A DNA stretch of 55,784 bases from a bacterium (GTDB lineage: Bacteria; Lindowbacteria; 2-12-FULL-62-27). The notes beneath the pieces are model-generated. The model did no database searches and was not told where the DNA came from. It was given only the letters and a program-made list of their open reading frames with translations. Each line of letters starts with the position of its first letter. Position 1 is the stretch's first letter. This document shows positions 25,648-34,735 of the stretch, in pieces. Position numbers and translations under genes: made by a program. The stretch is from the NCBI GenBank assembly GCA_016202645.1, contig JACQOF010000029.1, positions 1 through 55,784 on the forward strand, written 5' to 3'.

Positions 25648-26114
25648 GCCTCCGGCATCTCGACGCGCGCGGCCGCCCCCGCATGGTGGACGTGTCGTCC
25701 AAGTCCGGGACCCGCCGCGTGGCGGTGGCCGAATCGACCGTGCGCTTGACGCCGCGAGCCGCACGGGCGCTCGACGCCGCCCGCGCAAAAAAAGGCGATC
25801 CGCTCTCCGTGGCGGTTCTCGCCGGGGTCATGGGCGCGAAAAAAACCGCCGACCTCATCCCGCTCTGCCATCCCATCCCCATCGAGTCGGTGGAAGTGGA
25901 GCCGCGTCTTTCGGGATGCCGGGCGACGTTCCGGGTCACCTGCGTCACGACTGGCCGGACCGGCGTCGAAATGGAGGCGATGGTCGGCGCCTCCATGGCC
26001 GCCCTGGCATTCTACGACATGACCAAATCCGCCGACCGGGGCCTCGTGATCGAACGGGTGAGACTGTTGAAAAAATCGGGCGGCAAAAGCGGAACCTACA
26101 TCGCCGGAAAATGA
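25644..26114 (+). CDS. moaC: Cyclic pyranopterin monophosphate synthase MoaC
   Basis: 156 residues. RMVDVSSKSGTRRVAVAES near the N-terminus, KKTADLIPLCHPIPIESVEV in the middle, TGVEMEAMVGASMAALAFYDM and the catalytic Lys-Ser-Asp segment MTKSADRG are all diagnostic. MoaC completes cyclic pyranopterin monophosphate formation in molybdenum cofactor synthesis. It is coupled by ATGA to both neighbours (dual-CNBD protein upstream, bioF downstream). No other moa gene is in the window, so the cofactor pathway is split. Confidence 0.96.
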   Translation: MSLRHLDARGRPRMVDVSSKSGTRRVAVAESTVRLTPRAARALDAARAKKGDPLSVAVLAGVMGAKKTADLIPLCHPIPIESVEVEPRLSGCRATFRVTCVTTGRTGVEMEAMVGASMAALAFYDMTKSADRGLVIERVRLLKKSGGKSGTYIAGK

Positions 26115-27292
26115 GGGTCGATTCCCCCGCGCGGGAACGGTTCGACCGTCCATTCGAGGAGTCCCTCCGGCGTCATGAATCCGCAGGGCTTCTTCGGGTG
26201 GAAGAAGTCATCGACAAACCTGACGCGCGCCGGGCGCGGCTTGCCGGCGGCCGTATCTGCGTCGATTTTTCATCGAATAGTTATCTCGGCCTCCACGAGC
26301 GGGTCGCGTCCCGGGCGATCCGCAAGTTTCCGCGCGCGGGCAGTCTCACGTCCGCCGGAAGTTCCCGGATGGTCAGCGGGACCCGGCCTCTGCACCGGCA
26401 ATTCGAGGAGTCCCTCGCCGATTTTCTCGGGGCCGAATCCTCCGCGGTCTTCGGCAGTGGATTTCTTTCGTGCGCCTCCACGGTCTCGACGCTCGCGGGT
26501 CCCCGGGACCGTATTTTGTACGACGAAAAATGCCACGCCTCCCTTCGGGCCGGCGTACAAATGTCCGGGGCGGTCAGCTTGGCGTATCGGCACGCTTCAA
26601 CGGACGACCTCGAGGAAAAACTTCGGAAACCCCGGGCGCATGGCCGGACCTACATCCTCACCGACGGACTCTTCAGCATGGACGGCGATTTCGCCCCGCT
26701 CGACCGGATATCGGCGCTGGGCGGGAAATACGGCGCCTGTTTGATCGTCGACGATGCGCATGGCATCGGGGTCGTTGGCAGCGCCGGCCGCGGATCATTC
26801 GAGAAGTTCGGAATTCGGCCCGGTCCAGGGAAAATTCTGCTCGGGACCCTCTCCAAAGCATTCGCCTCCTACGGCGGTTTCGTCGCCGCTACCCGCGCGG
26901 TCATTCGCTATCTGAAAGCCCGCTCGCGGGAATTCATCTACACGACAGGCGCGCCGCCCTTCCAGATCGTTGCGGCGTCGGTGGCCCTGGCGGTCATCAG
27001 ATCCCGCGAAGGTCAAAGGCTCCGGGAAAAACTCCGCCGGAATGCGGCTGAACTCGGCCGCGCCCTCGGACGGCCCGTCAACAGTCCCATCATTTCGATT
27101 CGGATTCCGGGCGGATCCGCGGCTGTTCTCGCCGCCGCCCGCGCCCTGCGGGAAAAGGGCGTCCTCGCGTTTGGTATCCGCTATCCGACGGTCCCGCGGG
27201 GTGAAGAAATGATTCGCGTATCCCTGTCCGCCGCGCACACGCCCGCCGACATCCGGCATCTCGCCGTCGCGCTGAAACCGCTCGCGGCATGA
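26111..27292 (+). CDS. bioF: 8-amino-7-oxononanoate synthase BioF
   Basis: 393 residues, fold-type I PLP enzyme of the alpha-oxoamine synthase family. NSYLGLHERV, the GSLTSAGSSRMVSGTRPLH loop, YDEKCHASL, TDGLFSMDGDFAPL, VDDAHGIGVVG and the PLP lysine in LGTLSKAFASYGG (Lys249) appear in order. It condenses pimeloyl thioester with alanine. The ATG overlaps the moaC stop and the stop overlaps bioD (ATGA both sides), so moaC, bioF and bioD are translated as a coupled unit. bioB and bioC/bioH are not in the window. Confidence 0.94.
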   Translation: MRVDSPARERFDRPFEESLRRHESAGLLRVEEVIDKPDARRARLAGGRICVDFSSNSYLGLHERVASRAIRKFPRAGSLTSAGSSRMVSGTRPLHRQFEESLADFLGAESSAVFGSGFLSCASTVSTLAGPRDRILYDEKCHASLRAGVQMSGAVSLAYRHASTDDLEEKLRKPRAHGRTYILTDGLFSMDGDFAPLDRISALGGKYGACLIVDDAHGIGVVGSAGRGSFEKFGIRPGPGKILLGTLSKAFASYGGFVAATRAVIRYLKARSREFIYTTGAPPFQIVAASVALAVIRSREGQRLREKLRRNAAELGRALGRPVNSPIISIRIPGGSAAVLAAARALREKGVLAFGIRYPTVPRGEEMIRVSLSAAHTPADIRHLAVALKPLAA

Positions 27293-27942
27293 TCCTCTTC
27301 GTCAGCGGCACCGGCACCGCGGTTGGCAAGACCTGGGTCGCATGCGCGCTGGTCCGGCATCTCCTTCCCCAGGGCGTCTGCGGCGTCTGTAAACCGGTCG
27401 CCACCGGCGCGGTCCGCCGGGGGGGCCGGTCCATCAGCGGCGATGCCATCCGATTGATGCGGGCCGCCGGTTTACCCATGTCCGAAATTGGCAGGGTCAA
27501 CCCCGTCCTTTTCAGCCCTCCCTTATCCCCCCACCTGGCCGCCCGGATGGACCGCCGGCCGATCGATTTGGGCCGCCTGCGCCGCCATATATATAATATA
27601 GAGTGTGGGACCCCTTTTTTGGTGGTCGAAGGGGTGGGCGGGGTGGCGACCCCCCTGACTTCCCGGTCGACCTGGGGCGACTTCATGGCCGGATTCCGGA
27701 GCCCTCGGACCCTCCTGGTCTGCTCGCCCCGCTTGGGGACCCTGAACCATACCCTGCTGTCGCTTGAGTATCTGGCGTCGCGGAAGGTTGCCTGTCCCCT
27801 GCTGGTCGTTTCCAACTATGATCCGTCCATTCCCATCCACCGGCAGAACGTCCGGGAACTACGGCGGCTCACGAAAATCCCGGTGAGCGCCTGCCGCCGC
27901 GGCGCCGGAATTCTTTCCATCAGCAAGTTCATTCTCTCTTAG
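27289..27942 (+). CDS. bioD: Dethiobiotin synthetase BioD
   Basis: 217 residues. Walker A GTGTAVGKTW at 7-16, CKPVATGAV with the substrate Lys, SPHLAARMD and VVEGVGGVATPL are all BioD landmarks. It closes the ureido ring using ATP and CO2. A short AT-rich tract (27585-27600, containing TATAAT) interrupts the otherwise GC-rich gene and encodes HIYNIE. It is coupled to bioF by ATGA and followed after 6 bp by a polytopic membrane protein. Confidence 0.93.
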   Translation: MILFVSGTGTAVGKTWVACALVRHLLPQGVCGVCKPVATGAVRRGGRSISGDAIRLMRAAGLPMSEIGRVNPVLFSPPLSPHLAARMDRRPIDLGRLRRHIYNIECGTPFLVVEGVGGVATPLTSRSTWGDFMAGFRSPRTLLVCSPRLGTLNHTLLSLEYLASRKVACPLLVVSNYDPSIPIHRQNVRELRRLTKIPVSACRRGAGILSISKFILS

Positions 27943-27948
27943 GCGCTG

Positions 27949-29568
27949 ATGGACGCGCGTCCGGACAAACGCTGTCCGCTCTGGGTGCCTTTGAGCGGCC
28001 TTGTACTCGCGCTCTGCCCGATCCTGATCATGCTGGTTGTGTCGCGCTCGATTTCGCCCGGTGACCGGTTCATGTGGGCCATCCAGTACGACCAATTTTA
28101 TTACGCGGCGAACGCGCGGCAGATGGCGCAAGATGGCGGGGTTGTGTATGCGAACGCGTATGACGACCGCGCGGAACCGCACAAAATATATTCGCATCTC
28201 TATCCCCTGCTCCTCAGCGTCGCGTCGAGGGTTTCCGGGATCGAGCCGGTCTATTGTGCACTTTTTTGGAGCCCGGTATTCGGCATTTTTCTGGCGCTCA
28301 GCCTCTGGATATTTCTGGGCGAGATTTTCCCGGACGGTCTCTGGCGCGCGCGTGCATTTGCCTGCCTGATGACGACGGGCGGCCTGACCGGACTCTGGGC
28401 GTTTCTGGAAACTTGCGGCGGAGTCCCGGAGGGGGCGGATTTTTTTGTTGAAGCCTTCGCCCGGCAGTTTTTTCAGAACGAAGGCACCGCGCTTGACTGG
28501 CTCTGCAGTGTCGGCCGGGTTTTCCTGATCCCGCCGGAGACGCTGTATCACGCCGTCTGGTTTGCCGCTCTTGCCGCGTATCTCAAGGGTCGTCGCGTCG
28601 CGTCGACGGCCTGGGCGGCCCTCGAAGTCTATGCGCACCCATTTACCGGTCCGGAATTGGCGCTCGTTCTGGCTGCCGCGTGCCTGGGGGACATCCTCTG
28701 CGAAAGGGATCGCCGCGGCGCTGTTCTTCAGCTCTGCGGCATGGCCGCCCTTCTCGCCGGATTCGCCGCGTATGCCTTCTGGCTCGGAACCGACAGCGTC
28801 CACAGGGCGGTACAGGAAACATGGTCGCACTTTAAGTCGCCCATTCCGCTCGATCGCTACTTTCTGATCTACGGAATCTGGCTGCCTCTGGGCGTGATGG
28901 CGGCCGTCGCCCTGCGAAAATACCTGAAAACAGATGCCGGTGTCCGGCTGATGCTGATCCAGGCGGGTGTGGTCTTCCTGCTGACCCATCATCACCTGTT
29001 TCTGGACGTCGAATTTCAGCCGGCGCATTTTTCCCGGGGATATCTCATGGCCGCGCTTGTGGTTCTGGGCTGGAAAGGTCTCCACGCGTCGCGGATCGGC
29101 CGGTTCTTCCGGCCGCGTCTGGTCGCCGCCGGCATTGCCCTCCTGTCGCTCGATACATGGCTCTACATGGTGTACGCGGCCGTGCGCGCGCAGGACCCGC
29201 CGACGACGGTGACGTCTGACCGTGCCGAAGTCATCCGGGAAATCGCGAAACTCCCGGGACGGCAGTTTGTCGCGTCCGATGCTGACATTGGATATCTCCT
29301 GCCCGTTTTTTCCGGGCACCGGGTTTTGCTCGGGCATTACGGGACGACCCCGCGTTTCGAGGAAAACCATGCGCTCTGGAGCGCCTGGCTGCTCGGCGGC
29401 AACCCTTCGGTCTTCGTGAAGTACCCGGGCCTGACCGTTCTTGTTATTCCCGTCGAGGCGCGAGGTTGGCTCAGAACACCAGTGCCCCAGATGGAGGGCT
29501 GGCGGATCGCTCTTCGGAACGCGTCGTTCCTCGTGTATCATCTGCCCCGGGCGGACGGATCGGCATGA
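27949..29568 (+). CDS. Polytopic membrane protein inside the biotin cluster (GT-C-like topology)
   Basis: 539 residues with about 10 predicted membrane helices, starting with LVLALCPILIMLVV. A long first extracytoplasmic loop contains YDQFYYAANARQMAQDGGVV, then HKIYSHLYPLLLS. The C-terminal ~110 residues are soluble (RAEVIREIAKLPGRQFV, LLGHYGTTPRFEENHALW). Many helices, an acidic first loop and a soluble C-terminal domain recall GT-C glycosyltransferases or O-antigen polymerase-like proteins, but no catalytic motif is certain. It sits between bioD (6 bp) and bioA (ATGA overlap), so it is transcribed with biotin genes. It may simply be a passenger; a transport role is not indicated by sequence. 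Confidence 0.6.
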   Translation: MDARPDKRCPLWVPLSGLVLALCPILIMLVVSRSISPGDRFMWAIQYDQFYYAANARQMAQDGGVVYANAYDDRAEPHKIYSHLYPLLLSVASRVSGIEPVYCALFWSPVFGIFLALSLWIFLGEIFPDGLWRARAFACLMTTGGLTGLWAFLETCGGVPEGADFFVEAFARQFFQNEGTALDWLCSVGRVFLIPPETLYHAVWFAALAAYLKGRRVASTAWAALEVYAHPFTGPELALVLAAACLGDILCERDRRGAVLQLCGMAALLAGFAAYAFWLGTDSVHRAVQETWSHFKSPIPLDRYFLIYGIWLPLGVMAAVALRKYLKTDAGVRLMLIQAGVVFLLTHHHLFLDVEFQPAHFSRGYLMAALVVLGWKGLHASRIGRFFRPRLVAAGIALLSLDTWLYMVYAAVRAQDPPTTVTSDRAEVIREIAKLPGRQFVASDADIGYLLPVFSGHRVLLGHYGTTPRFEENHALWSAWLLGGNPSVFVKYPGLTVLVIPVEARGWLRTPVPQMEGWRIALRNASFLVYHLPRADGSA

Positions 29569-30890
29569 GCCTTCCGAAATCCGCGGTCTGGTATCCGTTC
29601 ACCCAGATGTCCGAACCCGCGCGCGCGCCGTTTCTGTCGATCGTCCGGGGCCGTGGGAATTATTTGTATGACGCCGAAGGCCGGAAATATTTCGACGGGG
29701 TCTCGTCGCTCTGGTGCAATCTCCACGGGCACGGCGTTCCGGAACTGACCCGCGCGATCGCCCGGCAGGCGGACCGCCTGGCCCACTCGACTCTCCTGGG
29801 TCTCACGCATCCGGGGGCGGAGGATCTGGCGAAGCGGCTCACCGACATTGCCCCGCGCGGGCTCACGCGCATGTTCTATTCCGACGACGGCGCGACAGCG
29901 GCGGAAGTCGCGCTCAAGATGGCCTACCAGTTCTGGCGCCACCGCGGCGAATCCCGGCGCGATCGGTTTATTTCGTTCAAACTCGGCTATCACGGCGACA
30001 CCCTGGGCGCCGTGTCGGTCGGCGGGGTCGACCTCTTTCACTCGACCTTCCGCCCCCTGCTTTTTCGGGGCGTCAAGGTTGACCCGCCGTACTGTTACCG
30101 GTGCCCGCTGAAACTGTCCTTCCCGTCCTGCCGGTACAAATGCCTGGAGGCGGTCGAGACCGCGTTGAAAAAAAATCAGAGACGCCTCGCGGCGTTTATC
30201 CTTGAGCCGAAAGTCATCGGAGCCGGCGGCATCATCGTCCAGCCTCGCGGTTATCTCTCACGGCTGGCGAAACTCTGCCGGGCTTATCGCGTCCCGATCA
30301 TCGCGGATGAAGTCGCGACGGGCTTCGGCCGCACGGGACGGATGTTCGCCTGCGAACACGAAAACGTCCGGCCGGATTTCATGTGCGTCGCCAAGGGCCT
30401 GACGGGTGGGACCGTGCCGCTGGCCGCGACGCTGACGACCGACCGCGTCTACCGGGCGTTTCTCGGACGATACGAGGAGGCCAAAACCTTTTTCCACGGC
30501 CACACCTACACCGGCAATCCCGTCGGCTGTGCGGCAGCCCTCGCCAACCTCGACCTCTTCAAGCGCCGCCGCATCCTACAACATCTCCCTGCCAAGATCC
30601 GTTTTTTCTCCGACGAATTGGCCGCCCTCCGCAACCTCCCCCACGTCGGCGACGTCCGCCAGGCGGGTTTCATGGTCGGCGTGGAATTGGTCCGCCGCCG
30701 CGCAACCCGGGAACCTTACTCTTGGGAAGAAGGCATCGGCCGCAAGGTCTGCGCCCGGCTCCGCGCCCGCGGCATCCTCCTGCGCCCGCTGGGAAACGTC
30801 CTGGTCCTGATGCCTCCCCTGTCTTCCACCCTCGCCGAACTGCGCCGCCTCGTCCAGGAAATAAAAGGGATCATTCCCTTAGTTTGTTAG
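29565..30890 (+). CDS. bioA: Adenosylmethionine-8-amino-7-oxononanoate aminotransferase BioA
   Basis: 441 residues, class III aminotransferase. VWYPFTQMSEP, DGVSSLWCNLHGHG, YSDDGATAAEVALKMA, SFKLGYHGDTLGAVSVGG, the cofactor Asp in IIADEVATGFGRTG and the PLP lysine in CVAKGLTGG (Lys277) identify BioA. A cysteine cluster (CYRC at 177-180, then Cys189 and Cys193) is found in some BioA subfamilies. It forms 7,8-diaminononanoate using SAM as amino donor. The last six codons and the TAG stop lie inside a palindromic repeat (30871-30921), so the original C-terminus has been replaced by IIPLVC. Confidence 0.93.
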   Translation: MSLPKSAVWYPFTQMSEPARAPFLSIVRGRGNYLYDAEGRKYFDGVSSLWCNLHGHGVPELTRAIARQADRLAHSTLLGLTHPGAEDLAKRLTDIAPRGLTRMFYSDDGATAAEVALKMAYQFWRHRGESRRDRFISFKLGYHGDTLGAVSVGGVDLFHSTFRPLLFRGVKVDPPYCYRCPLKLSFPSCRYKCLEAVETALKKNQRRLAAFILEPKVIGAGGIIVQPRGYLSRLAKLCRAYRVPIIADEVATGFGRTGRMFACEHENVRPDFMCVAKGLTGGTVPLAATLTTDRVYRAFLGRYEEAKTFFHGHTYTGNPVGCAAALANLDLFKRRRILQHLPAKIRFFSDELAALRNLPHVGDVRQAGFMVGVELVRRRATREPYSWEEGIGRKVCARLRARGILLRPLGNVLVLMPPLSSTLAELRRLVQEIKGIIPLVC

Positions 30891-30921
30891 TTTTGCCCAA
30901 ACTAACAAACTAAGGGAATGA
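30871..30921. repeat. Perfect 23-bp inverted repeat forming the 3' end of bioA
   Basis: Arms 30871-30893 and 30899-30921 are exact reverse complements around a 5-nt loop (TGCCC). Each arm contains TCATTCCC and a doubled TTAGTTTG/TTAGTTT word, matching the outer palindrome at 2664-2835 except for one base. It supplies the bioA stop codon and, as a very stable hairpin, probably limits read-through into the HD-GYP genes. Confidence 0.88.
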
Positions 30922-30950
30922 CTCCTATTCCCCTCTCTCCCCCTTCTTGC

Positions 30951-30979
30951 TTGAAAATAACGTCGGGGCGCAGTAGACT
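30951..30979 (+). promoter_or_regulatory. Candidate promoter of the HD-GYP gene pair
   Basis: TTGAAA (30951-30956), a 17-bp spacer and TAGACT (30974-30979). The predicted transcription start falls at about 30986, right before the ATG at 30988. A GGGGAGG tract ends one base before the ATG, too close to act as a normal Shine-Dalgarno. The mRNA may be leaderless. Confidence 0.45.
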
Positions 30980-30987
30980 GGGGAGGT

Positions 30988-32346
30988 ATGGCTCGTAAAA
31001 CGATTCGGTTGGAGAAAGCGGAGCAGGGTCTTAAACTGGCGTCGGCCGTGGTGACGGTGGCCGGGCAGAGGCTTTTGTCGGCCGGGGTCATGCTGGACGA
31101 GGAGAAGATCCAGCTTCTGAAGAAACACGGGGTGCGGTATATCCAGGTTTTCGAGCAGACCTACGACGAGCCGGTTGACACGCAGGTGTTCAGCGAGATC
31201 ATCAAAAATCTTGGGGTGACCGAGGCTCCGTCTGCGGCGGCTCTGGAACCTCCAAGATCGGCCAAGGCCGTTCTACCTCCGGCGCCGCCCGCGCCCGCCG
31301 CGGAGGATGCCCAGGCGAAAACCGAGCGGGTCCGGAAAAAAGCGGACGAGGTGCGGGAACGTCTTACAGAAGACAAGCGGAAGTACTCCGATAAATATGG
31401 CGAGCGATACACGAGCGTCTCCTACACCCTTGGAGACCCCGCCCCGTTCAGCAAATCCACTCCCTACGCGCCCTATGTGGACCTCCTATCGCTTCTCGCG
31501 CGGGACATGACCGACAAGCTGATTTTCGAGCGCAAAATCGACGCGGAGACAATCCAGGTTCTGGTGAAGGACATCGTGTCGGAGTTGTCGAGCCACGGCA
31601 GTGTCATGCAGCTTTTGACCGCGGCCTATTCGGTGAGCCGGTATCTTCTGTCTCACATGGTGAACGTCGGTCTGTACTCCATGCGGGTCGCGTCGGAAAT
31701 GAAGCTGACCCAGGCGGAGGTGACGGACATCACCGTCGGCGCGATCCTCCATGACATCGGCATGGTTCTCATCCCGGTCGGATTTTGGACCACCCGCCGC
31801 GAACTCACGCCGCGGGCCAGGTCGGAAGTTCAGAAGCATCCGGAATTGGGCGCCCAGCTTATTCGAGAGACGCCTGGCACGCAGGAAGCCTGGTCCCTGC
31901 CCGCGCTGGAACACCACGAGCGTCTCGACGGCAGCGGCTACCCATCCGGGAAACCCGCCGGGAAACTTTCCCTGGCCTCCCGGATCGTCCAGCTCTGCGA
32001 CGTCTACGAGGCCCTGACGTCGGACCGGTCCTACCGCTACGCGAAGTTCCCGGACATCTCGATGAAGCACATCCTGGGAAGTCCCGAACAGTTCGACCGC
32101 GACATCGCTCAGGTCTTCTGCAAGTGTCTCGGATTTTATCCGGAAGGCTACCAGGTGAAGCTCGCCACGGGAGAGACCGCGGTTGTCCTGTCGTCCAATC
32201 CCAAAAACGTTTTTCGCCCCGTAGTGAAACTTCTGACCGACGCGGCCGGCACGGATGTGCCGCCGGAAGCCCAGCTCGTTTTGGATCTCACCAACCGTCT
32301 GGACCTTCGCGTGATCGAAATCTCCAACCGCCGCGCCATCGCCTGA
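30988..32346 (+). CDS. HD-GYP domain protein, probable c-di-GMP phosphodiesterase
   Basis: 452 residues, soluble. An N-terminal region with VVTVAGQRLLSAGVMLDEE resembles the DUF3391-type domain often found ahead of HD-GYP. A Pro/Ala linker (about 80-110) and a charged helix follow, then the HD-GYP domain (about 170-370): LLSHMVNVGLYS, HD at 255-256 (AILHDIGM), paired His309-His310, and DGSGYP at 314-319. All expected metal ligands are present, so hydrolysis of c-di-GMP is likely. The last ~80 residues are an added beta-rich segment (GYQVKLATGETAVVLSSNP). The next gene encodes a paralogue 7 bp downstream. Confidence 0.88.
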   Translation: MARKTIRLEKAEQGLKLASAVVTVAGQRLLSAGVMLDEEKIQLLKKHGVRYIQVFEQTYDEPVDTQVFSEIIKNLGVTEAPSAAALEPPRSAKAVLPPAPPAPAAEDAQAKTERVRKKADEVRERLTEDKRKYSDKYGERYTSVSYTLGDPAPFSKSTPYAPYVDLLSLLARDMTDKLIFERKIDAETIQVLVKDIVSELSSHGSVMQLLTAAYSVSRYLLSHMVNVGLYSMRVASEMKLTQAEVTDITVGAILHDIGMVLIPVGFWTTRRELTPRARSEVQKHPELGAQLIRETPGTQEAWSLPALEHHERLDGSGYPSGKPAGKLSLASRIVQLCDVYEALTSDRSYRYAKFPDISMKHILGSPEQFDRDIAQVFCKCLGFYPEGYQVKLATGETAVVLSSNPKNVFRPVVKLLTDAAGTDVPPEAQLVLDLTNRLDLRVIEISNRRAIA

Positions 32347-32353
32347 CCCTGCC

Positions 32354-33544
32354 ATGCCGCGCTACGAGACGCACCTTCTGCAGCCCAACAGCATGTTCAT
32401 CACGCCCATCCTCTCCTCCGATAAACTCATGCTTCTGCCCGCCAAGCGCCTCCTCACGTCCGACGACATCGCCACCCTCAAGCGCTGGCAAATCGAGGCG
32501 GTCGAAGTTGCGGGCCGGCGCCTGACGGAAGCGGAGGCCGCGCAGGTTCTGCAGGCGGCCGCCGCCCAGCACGTTCTGACCCGCGCCGCATACGGCAAGG
32601 TGAACGACTACGAGAAGAAGCGGTGTTTCGGATTTTACATCGACACCGAAGTCAGCATTCGCTCCCTGGCCGAAACCATCGTGACCGGCCTCCGGGTCGA
32701 ACCCGAAAAGATCAAGGGAATGGTCCGGCGTCTGGTCGAGGAAATTCGCCGCAGCCGGGACGTCTACCTCTCGATTATCCATAACGACTACGGCAAGGGC
32801 GAACATCTGTATTTCCATATCTTGAACAACATGATCCTCTGCCTCACGATCGGCGTTTCGATGAACCTGAAACAGGACGAACTCATCAACCTCGGCCTCG
32901 GCGCGTTCTTTGCGGACGTCGGGATGCTCAAGGTCCCCAAGCACGTCCGGGACAAGACCCGGGAGCTGACCGACGCCGACCTGAACCTGATCCGGAAACA
33001 TCCGCTGGAGGGCGAAAAAATCCTGAATAAATGGATCACCGACTACGAGGACTCGGTGATCCGGATGACCGTCGAGCACCACGAGAACGTCGACGGCAGC
33101 GGATACCCGTACGGCAAGTCCTCCCACGAGATACACGATCACGCCAAGATCCTCGCGCTCGCGGACGTGTACAACGCCATGACCAAAAAACGCGCCTACC
33201 GGGAGGGCAAGGCGGGGGTATCGGTGATGAAAGACCTGATTTTGATGAAGGACAAAAAGTTCGACGCCGTGTCCCTGAAGACCTTCCTCGGCGTCATGTC
33301 GGTTTTCCCGGTCGGCACGTTCGTGAAACTATCCAACGGATCCTACGCCCTCGTCGTGAAACCCAGCGCCGGCGATCCCCTTCGGCCCTCGGTCAAAGTC
33401 ATGTTTTCCGAAACCTACGCGCGCCTGGAACAGCCCGTGCTGATCGATCTTCGGGGGGAAGGCTCGACCCCGGACGCCGTCAAAATCGTCGGGCCGGTCG
33501 ACGCGTCTGTCCTGCCCAAAGTGGACGTCGTTGAAGAACTCTGA
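32354..33544 (+). CDS. Second HD-GYP domain protein with degenerate HD motif
   Basis: 396 residues, with the same layout as the protein upstream: N-terminal domain, HD-GYP, C-terminal beta-rich tail ([20 protein letters not shown]). The HD dyad is Ala187-Asp188 (FFADVGM), so the first metal-binding His is lost, while His242-His243 and DGSGYP (247-252) remain. It may bind c-di-GMP or the active paralogue without hydrolysis, or have altered metal use. It overlaps yraN at its 3' end. Tandem duplication followed by divergence is the simplest origin. Confidence 0.87.
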   Translation: MPRYETHLLQPNSMFITPILSSDKLMLLPAKRLLTSDDIATLKRWQIEAVEVAGRRLTEAEAAQVLQAAAAQHVLTRAAYGKVNDYEKKRCFGFYIDTEVSIRSLAETIVTGLRVEPEKIKGMVRRLVEEIRRSRDVYLSIIHNDYGKGEHLYFHILNNMILCLTIGVSMNLKQDELINLGLGAFFADVGMLKVPKHVRDKTRELTDADLNLIRKHPLEGEKILNKWITDYEDSVIRMTVEHHENVDGSGYPYGKSSHEIHDHAKILALADVYNAMTKKRAYREGKAGVSVMKDLILMKDKKFDAVSLKTFLGVMSVFPVGTFVKLSNGSYALVVKPSAGDPLRPSVKVMFSETYARLEQPVLIDLRGEGSTPDAVKIVGPVDASVLPKVDVVEEL

Positions 33545-33908
33545 AGCGCCGGTTGTGCCCGCGGGCCGCTGGGCGGAGGATCGCGCGGCTGATTTTCTGA
33601 CCGCGAAAGGCCTGCGGATCCTGGCCCGGAATTTCCGGATGAAATCCGGCGAAATCGACCTCGTCGCGTCGGACGGGGACACGCTGGTGCTGGTGGAAGT
33701 CAAACACCGGCGGGACGAGGCGTTTTCGACTCTGGAGGAATGCCTGACCGCCGACAAGCGCCGGAAACTCCTCAAGACCGGCCGGCTGGCCTGGCAACGG
33801 TTCGGCCCGGACAAATCGGTCCGGTTCGATTATGTCGCGCTCGTCGGTCCGCCGGAGAGTCCGGAAATCCGCCATTATGTGAATGTGATCGAAGGACCCG
33901 GTCTGTGA
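33531..33908 (+). CDS. yraN: YraN/UPF0102 family nuclease-fold protein
   Basis: 125 residues. [20 protein letters not shown], then [22 protein letters not shown], holds the Glu-x-Asp...Glu-x-Lys core of a PD-(D/E)XK nuclease-like fold; the end [10 protein letters not shown] also fits. YraN proteins are conserved but their role is unsettled (DNA repair or uptake suggested). The TTG at 33531 overlaps the HD-GYP gene by 14 bp; an in-frame GTG at 33555 beginning just before GRWAED is an equal candidate. The stop overlaps coaX (GTGA). Confidence 0.9.
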   Translation: MKNSEAPVVPAGRWAEDRAADFLTAKGLRILARNFRMKSGEIDLVASDGDTLVLVEVKHRRDEAFSTLEECLTADKRRKLLKTGRLAWQRFGPDKSVRFDYVALVGPPESPEIRHYVNVIEGPGL

Positions 33909-34735
33909 CGGCGCTCCGCCGGACGCGAGGGGGACGCTCCGGTCCGGTCCTCGCGATCGATATCGGAAACACGGAAACGACCATGGGAGTTTTCCGGTCC
34001 TCGCGTCTGGCCGTGACCGCCCGGGCCTCGACACTCCGCCGGTCCGTGGATGAAACCTTTTTTCTGATCTCGTCTCTTCTCCATCAGAACGGATATCCAT
34101 TGGCGGCCTCCCGGAATCCCTTCTCCGGATCGATCCTCGCGTCCGTCGTGCCCGACGTCACGTCCACTTGGAAGGCGGCCCTGCGCCGGTTCGGCCCGAA
34201 ACCGCTCGATCTCGACGATCCCGAAGTCCGCGCGCCGGTTTCCGTCGAGTACAGGCCGCCGTGGGCGGTGGGCGCCGACCGGATCGCGAATGCCGCCGCG
34301 GCTCACGCGCTGTACCGGGCCGCCCGGCCGAAAATCGTCGTCGATTTCGGAACCGCCACCACCGCCGATTGCGTGTCGAAATCCGGCGTCTATCTGGGCG
34401 GCGCGATCTATCCCGGCGTCGAAATTTCCACCCAGTCCCTCTTTGAGCGCACCGCCCGTCTCCCGCGGATCGAATTCGCGCCGGTCCGGTCGGCGGTGGG
34501 CAGGGACACGCGGGGCAGCATTCAGGCCGGGCTGTTTTATGGGGTGGTCGGCGCCGTCCGGGAAATCGTGTCCCAGATGGAAAAAGAAATCGGCCGGGCG
34601 TTCCGAATCGGCACCGGCGGTCTTGCGCCGCTGGTGTGCCCCGCCGTGGGCGGCTTCGACGCCGTCGATTCCGATTTGACCCTGCGCGGCATCAAACTTC
34701 TCTATGACATCCGCCAAACGCGACGGCCCGCCTGA
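33905..34735 (+). CDS. coaX: Type III pantothenate kinase CoaX
   Basis: 276 residues from a GTG overlapping the yraN stop. The ASKHA-fold motifs are clear: [15 protein letters not shown] (phosphate 1), [16 protein letters not shown] (substrate and dimer loop), and [28 protein letters not shown] and the [11 protein letters not shown] segment complete the family pattern. It phosphorylates pantothenate in coenzyme A synthesis. The last 32 bp overlap tyrS, a longer overlap than elsewhere here. The usual BirA fusion or neighbour is absent. Confidence 0.94.
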   Translation: MTALRRTRGGRSGPVLAIDIGNTETTMGVFRSSRLAVTARASTLRRSVDETFFLISSLLHQNGYPLAASRNPFSGSILASVVPDVTSTWKAALRRFGPKPLDLDDPEVRAPVSVEYRPPWAVGADRIANAAAAHALYRAARPKIVVDFGTATTADCVSKSGVYLGGAIYPGVEISTQSLFERTARLPRIEFAPVRSAVGRDTRGSIQAGLFYGVVGAVREIVSQMEKEIGRAFRIGTGGLAPLVCPAVGGFDAVDSDLTLRGIKLLYDIRQTRRPA

